Assembly: GCF_002866825.1 (NCBI RefSeq)
Contig: NZ_PKUS01000001.1
Span: forward strand, 372,001 to 436,000
DNA from: Pseudohalioglobus lutimaris
GTDB lineage: Bacteria > Pseudomonadota > Gammaproteobacteria > Pseudomonadales > Halieaceae
Direction: 5' to 3'
DNA length: 64,000 nt
In this document: positions 60,982 to 64,000 of the stretch, in pieces
Layout of the letters: each line of letters opens with the position of its first letter
Position numbering within the stretch: position 1 is the stretch's first letter
The notes under the pieces: model-generated
What the model was told of the DNA's origin: nothing
Databases searched by the model: none
What the model saw: the letters and a program-made list of their open reading frames with translations, nothing else
Made by a program: the position numbers and the translations under genes

Positions 60982-62976
60982 CTAGAGCATGGGTGCAATA
61001 ACCAGGCTGACGATGGCCATCACATTGATCAGGATATTCATAGAGGGGCCGGAGGTATCTTTGAACGGGTCGCCCACGGTGTCACCGACGACGGTGGCAG
61101 AGTGAGTATCGGAGCCCTTGCCGCCCAGGTTGCCCTTTTCTACATACTTCTTTGCGTTGTCCCAGGCACCCCCGGCGTTCGCCATCATTAATGCCATCAG
61201 CACACAGCCGAGAAGTGCGCCCCCCAGCATGCCGCCCAGTGCCTGAGCACCGAGCCCGAAACCAACTACGACCGGAGTGACCACGGCAATCGCCCCGGGC
61301 AGGATCATGCGGCGCAGCGCGGCCGATGTGGCAATGTCCACGCAGCGGGCGGTATCCGGTTCTGCGGTGCCCTCCAGGAGCCCGGGTATCTCGCGAAACT
61401 GGCGGCGAATCTCCGTGATCATGTCGAACGCAGCCTCGCCAACAGCGGTCATGGTGATTGACGCGATCAAAAAGGGCACGGTGCCGCCAATGAACATACC
61501 CACAAGCACGATGGGCTCGGAAATCTCCAGGCTAAAGCCGGGATTGTTCAATTCCACCGTTTCGACGAAGGCGGCAATGATAGCGAGGGCAGCGAGGGCC
61601 GCCGCGCCGATGGCGAAGCCTTTACCGATAGCGGCAGTGGTATTGCCGACCTCGTCAAGTCCGTCGGTGATTTTTCGGGTCTCCTCGCCCATGCCGGCCA
61701 TTTCTGCGATACCCCCAGCATTGTCAGCTACCGGCCCATAGGCATCGATGGCCATGGTGATGCCAACCGTGGCCAGCATGCCGACAGCGGCGATACCCAC
61801 ACCGTACAAGCCAGACAAGGAGGTGGACACATATATGATCGCAGCGAGGAACAGAATGGGCAGGACTACCGACTGCATTCCCACGGCCAGGCCCGTGATC
61901 ATTACCGTGGCAGGCCCGGTTTCTCCGGACTTGGCGATCTTCTTAACCGGGGTGGAGCCAGTGTAATACTCCGTGATCAGGCCGATCAGCACGCCGCCCA
62001 CTGCGCCGCAAACTACTGACCACCAGATATTGACCTCCAGGCCCATGCCCTGAATCAGCAACCATGCCATTGCCGCAAACACCACTGGTGCTGCCAGCGT
62101 TCCGGTGCGCAGTGCGGTTTCCGGCGCGGCGTTGCTGCGAGCGCGTACGATGATGATGCCGGCCACTGAGGCCACCAGACCGATGCTGGCCAGGCAGAGC
62201 GGCAGGAACATCATCGCGCTCTGTACCCCGCTATCGATGGCCATAGTCGAGGCAATTGCAATGCAGGCTATCATCGAGCCGCAGTATGACTCGAAAATAT
62301 CCGAACCCATGCCGGCGATGTCACCTACATTGTCACCCACATTGTCGGCGATAACGCCCGGGTTACGCGGGTCATCCTCGGGGATACCCGCTTCAATCTT
62401 ACCAACCAGGTCTGCACCGACGTCTGCGCTCTTGGTAAATATGCCGCCACCGACCCTGGAAAACAGTGCCACGACCGAGGCCCCCATTCCGAAGCCATGG
62501 ATAGCGTGGGCGGTGTGTGGGTCGCCACCAAAGTACCAGTAAACGCTGCCCAGCCCGACCAGGCCCAGTGAGGCGACGCACAGCCCCATGATTGAGCCAC
62601 CGTAGAAAGAGATGGACAGGGCAAGGTCCTGGCCGTGATTGTGTGCGGCTACCGCTGTGCGAACGTTGGCCTTGGTAGCCGCAAACATCCCGAGAAAACC
62701 GGCGATGGCCGAAGACAGGGCGCCGACCAGGAACGAGATGGCGGTGTTCACGCCCAGTGGAGAGACCACGATACAAGCCAGCAGCGCTGCGGAGAACAGG
62801 GCCAGCATCTTGTACTCACGCTGCATGAACACCATAGCGCCCAGGTGAATCTGGTCGCCGATCTTTTTGACCACGCCATCGCCGTGATTGTGGCGAATCA
62901 TAATGTGATAAATGATAAAGGCGATAACCAGACCGGCAAAGCCAAGCAAGGGGGGTACCATATGATATTCAGACAT
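60982..62976 (-). CDS. hppA: Membrane-bound ion-pumping pyrophosphatase
   Basis: A 664-residue integral membrane pyrophosphatase with about 16 helices that couples PPi hydrolysis to H+ or Na+ transport. The PPi-binding loop is seen in [35 protein letters not shown]. The sequence [10 protein letters not shown] has Ala at the position where K+-independent enzymes have Lys, so a K+-dependent type is expected. H+ against Na+ specificity cannot be decided by eye. GGAG lies seven bases before ATG 62976. Confidence 0.96.
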   Translation of the reverse strand: MSEYHMVPPLLGFAGLVIAFIIYHIMIRHNHGDGVVKKIGDQIHLGAMVFMQREYKMLALFSAALLACIVVSPLGVNTAISFLVGALSSAIAGFLGMFAATKANVRTAVAAHNHGQDLALSISFYGGSIMGLCVASLGLVGLGSVYWYFGGDPHTAHAIHGFGMGASVVALFSRVGGGIFTKSADVGADLVGKIEAGIPEDDPRNPGVIADNVGDNVGDIAGMGSDIFESYCGSMIACIAIASTMAIDSGVQSAMMFLPLCLASIGLVASVAGIIIVRARSNAAPETALRTGTLAAPVVFAAMAWLLIQGMGLEVNIWWSVVCGAVGGVLIGLITEYYTGSTPVKKIAKSGETGPATVMITGLAVGMQSVVLPILFLAAIIYVSTSLSGLYGVGIAAVGMLATVGITMAIDAYGPVADNAGGIAEMAGMGEETRKITDGLDEVGNTTAAIGKGFAIGAAALAALAIIAAFVETVELNNPGFSLEISEPIVLVGMFIGGTVPFLIASITMTAVGEAAFDMITEIRRQFREIPGLLEGTAEPDTARCVDIATSAALRRMILPGAIAVVTPVVVGFGLGAQALGGMLGGALLGCVLMALMMANAGGAWDNAKKYVEKGNLGGKGSDTHSATVVGDTVGDPFKDTSGPSMNILINVMAIVSLVIAPML

Positions 62977-63207
62977 CAGCTGACTCCATGGTGTTTATTA
63001 TTTGCTCAAGTCATTGCATGCTACCTAACATCGCTGGACTCTGACAAGGGCCGTAAAAAGGACCCGTGATGTCTCCTTCGAAGTCATGTCACCTGCCTGC
63101 GCCGTGGTATGGGCGGAATACATGTTCTATCCTGAGCCTACCGCGATCCCGCGGGAGGACAATAACGATCAGCAATGCCTTGTAGCGAAGAGGCAGGGAG
63201 TACACCG

Positions 63208-64000
63208 ATGGAGCACCAGGATGGCAGTTTCGAGGGAGCAGCGGGCCACTCTATTTATTACCAGACCTGGACGCCAGAGACGCCGCCCAAGGCCGTGGTC
63301 CTGATAGTCCATGGGGCCGGAGAACACAGCGCTCGCTATGCGTCATTGGCGCAGCACTGCTGTGCGCATGATTATGCCGTGGCCGCGATTGACCATATTG
63401 GTCACGGTAAGTCCGACGGTACCTATGGCCACATGGAGAGCCTGCAGCACCATCTGGACACCCTGGCGATTTTTCGCGACAGGGTTGCGGAGGCGTTTCC
63501 GGGGCTTCCCATGGTGTTGCTGGGGCACAGCATGGGCGGGCTGATCAGCGCCTGCTTTCTATTGGAACACCAGAATAAATTTGCCGGCTGTGCGCTCTCC
63601 GGACCGGCGATCAAGACCGATCTGGAGCCCGGCTTTTTCCAGACACTGACCATTCGCCTGCTCTCGCGCCTGGCCCCCAAACTGGGGGTTCTGCAACTGG
63701 ACCCGGCAGGTGTCAGCAGGGATACAGAGGTAGTAAGGGCTTACTGCGAAGACCCGCTGATCAATCACGGCAAGATGTCCGCACGCTTTGTCTCGGAACT
63801 TTTCAAGGGCATGCGGCAAATACAGGAGCGGGCCGGAGAGATCACTCTGCCGCTGCTGGTCATGCATGGTGAGGCTGATGTTATGACGGCCCCTGGCGGC
63901 TCCCGGTTTATCCATGATGCCGCGCGCTCAGAGGACAAAACGCTAAAGCTATACCCGGGGCTATACCACGAGATTTTTAACGAACCGGAGCGCGATCAGG
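63208..64000 (+). CDS. Alpha/beta hydrolase, monoacylglycerol lipase-like (partial)
   Basis: The frame starts at ATG 63208 with GGGAG upstream and runs open off the end of the window (264 complete codons). It is a serine hydrolase of the lysophospholipase/monoglyceride lipase type. The nucleophile S108 is in GHSMGG, the acid is D224 in HGEADVMT, and the base is H254 in YHEIFNEPERD. The oxyanion segment is IVHGAGEHSARY. Only the last residues are missing, judging by the usual length of about 280. Confidence 0.92.
   Translation, partial: MEHQDGSFEGAAGHSIYYQTWTPETPPKAVVLIVHGAGEHSARYASLAQHCCAHDYAVAAIDHIGHGKSDGTYGHMESLQHHLDTLAIFRDRVAEAFPGLPMVLLGHSMGGLISACFLLEHQNKFAGCALSGPAIKTDLEPGFFQTLTIRLLSRLAPKLGVLQLDPAGVSRDTEVVRAYCEDPLINHGKMSARFVSELFKGMRQIQERAGEITLPLLVMHGEADVMTAPGGSRFIHDAARSEDKTLKLYPGLYHEIFNEPERDQ

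Overview
The window comes from the replication-origin region of a gammaproteobacterial chromosome. It carries dnaA, dnaN, recF and gyrB on the minus strand and rpmH, rnpA, yidD, yidC and mnmE on the plus strand. Gene order over roughly 15-45 kb closely follows the start of the Pseudomonas chromosome (aroE, hemF, tsaC, dprA, a LysM protein, def, fmt, rsmB, trkA, a lauroyl-type acyltransferase, glyQ, glyS, gmhB, recF, gyrB). The caa3 oxidase cluster, UrcA protein, AtuA-type cluster and membrane pyrophosphatase suggest a marine aerobic heterotroph, perhaps of the Cellvibrionales/Halieaceae type. That last step is inference from gene content. No rRNA, tRNA, IS element or CRISPR array was seen.

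Layout. 0-4.6 kb: a partial gene, a candidate terminator-ended small RNA on the minus strand, an MtfA-like metallopeptidase, polA and a small exported protein. 4.6-12.5 kb: a caa3-type cytochrome c oxidase cluster (coxB with fused cytochrome c, coxA, ctaG, coxC, SURF1, a PA0111-like protein, cyoE, SCO) with a DUF2909 gene on the other strand; the usual ctaA/COX15 gene is absent. 12.7-15.7 kb: a MATE exporter, an unknown protein, a YheV-like zinc protein and a gamma carbonic anhydrase. 15.8-20.4 kb: aroE, hemF, tsaC, dprA and a LysM protein. 20.6-26.3 kb: def-fmt-rsmB and trkA-trkH. 26.5-33.6 kb: djlA, an LpxL-like acyltransferase, glyQS, gmhB and rmuC. 33.7-34.7 kb: an UrcA protein and a DUF3127 protein with an SSB-like tail.

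Origin region, 34.8-46 kb. recF contains two perfect 16-bp parS sites. Two AT-rich intergenic stretches, dnaA-rpmH and downstream of mnmE, both carry perfect DnaA boxes, so either could be oriC. After mnmE the familiar order breaks: instead of mnmG-rsmG-parAB there is a phosphotransferase/protein tyrosine phosphatase pair, a ChaC-like gene and a TetR regulator.

49.5-64 kb: a branched or isoprenoid acyl-CoA degradation locus (atuA-like, carboxyltransferase, enoyl-CoA hydratase, biotin carboxylase, acyl-CoA dehydrogenase) divergent from a TetR gene. It is followed by two more acyl-CoA dehydrogenases, a DUF3754 membrane protein, a K+-dependent-type proton/sodium pyrophosphatase and a truncated monoacylglycerol-lipase-like hydrolase at the window edge.
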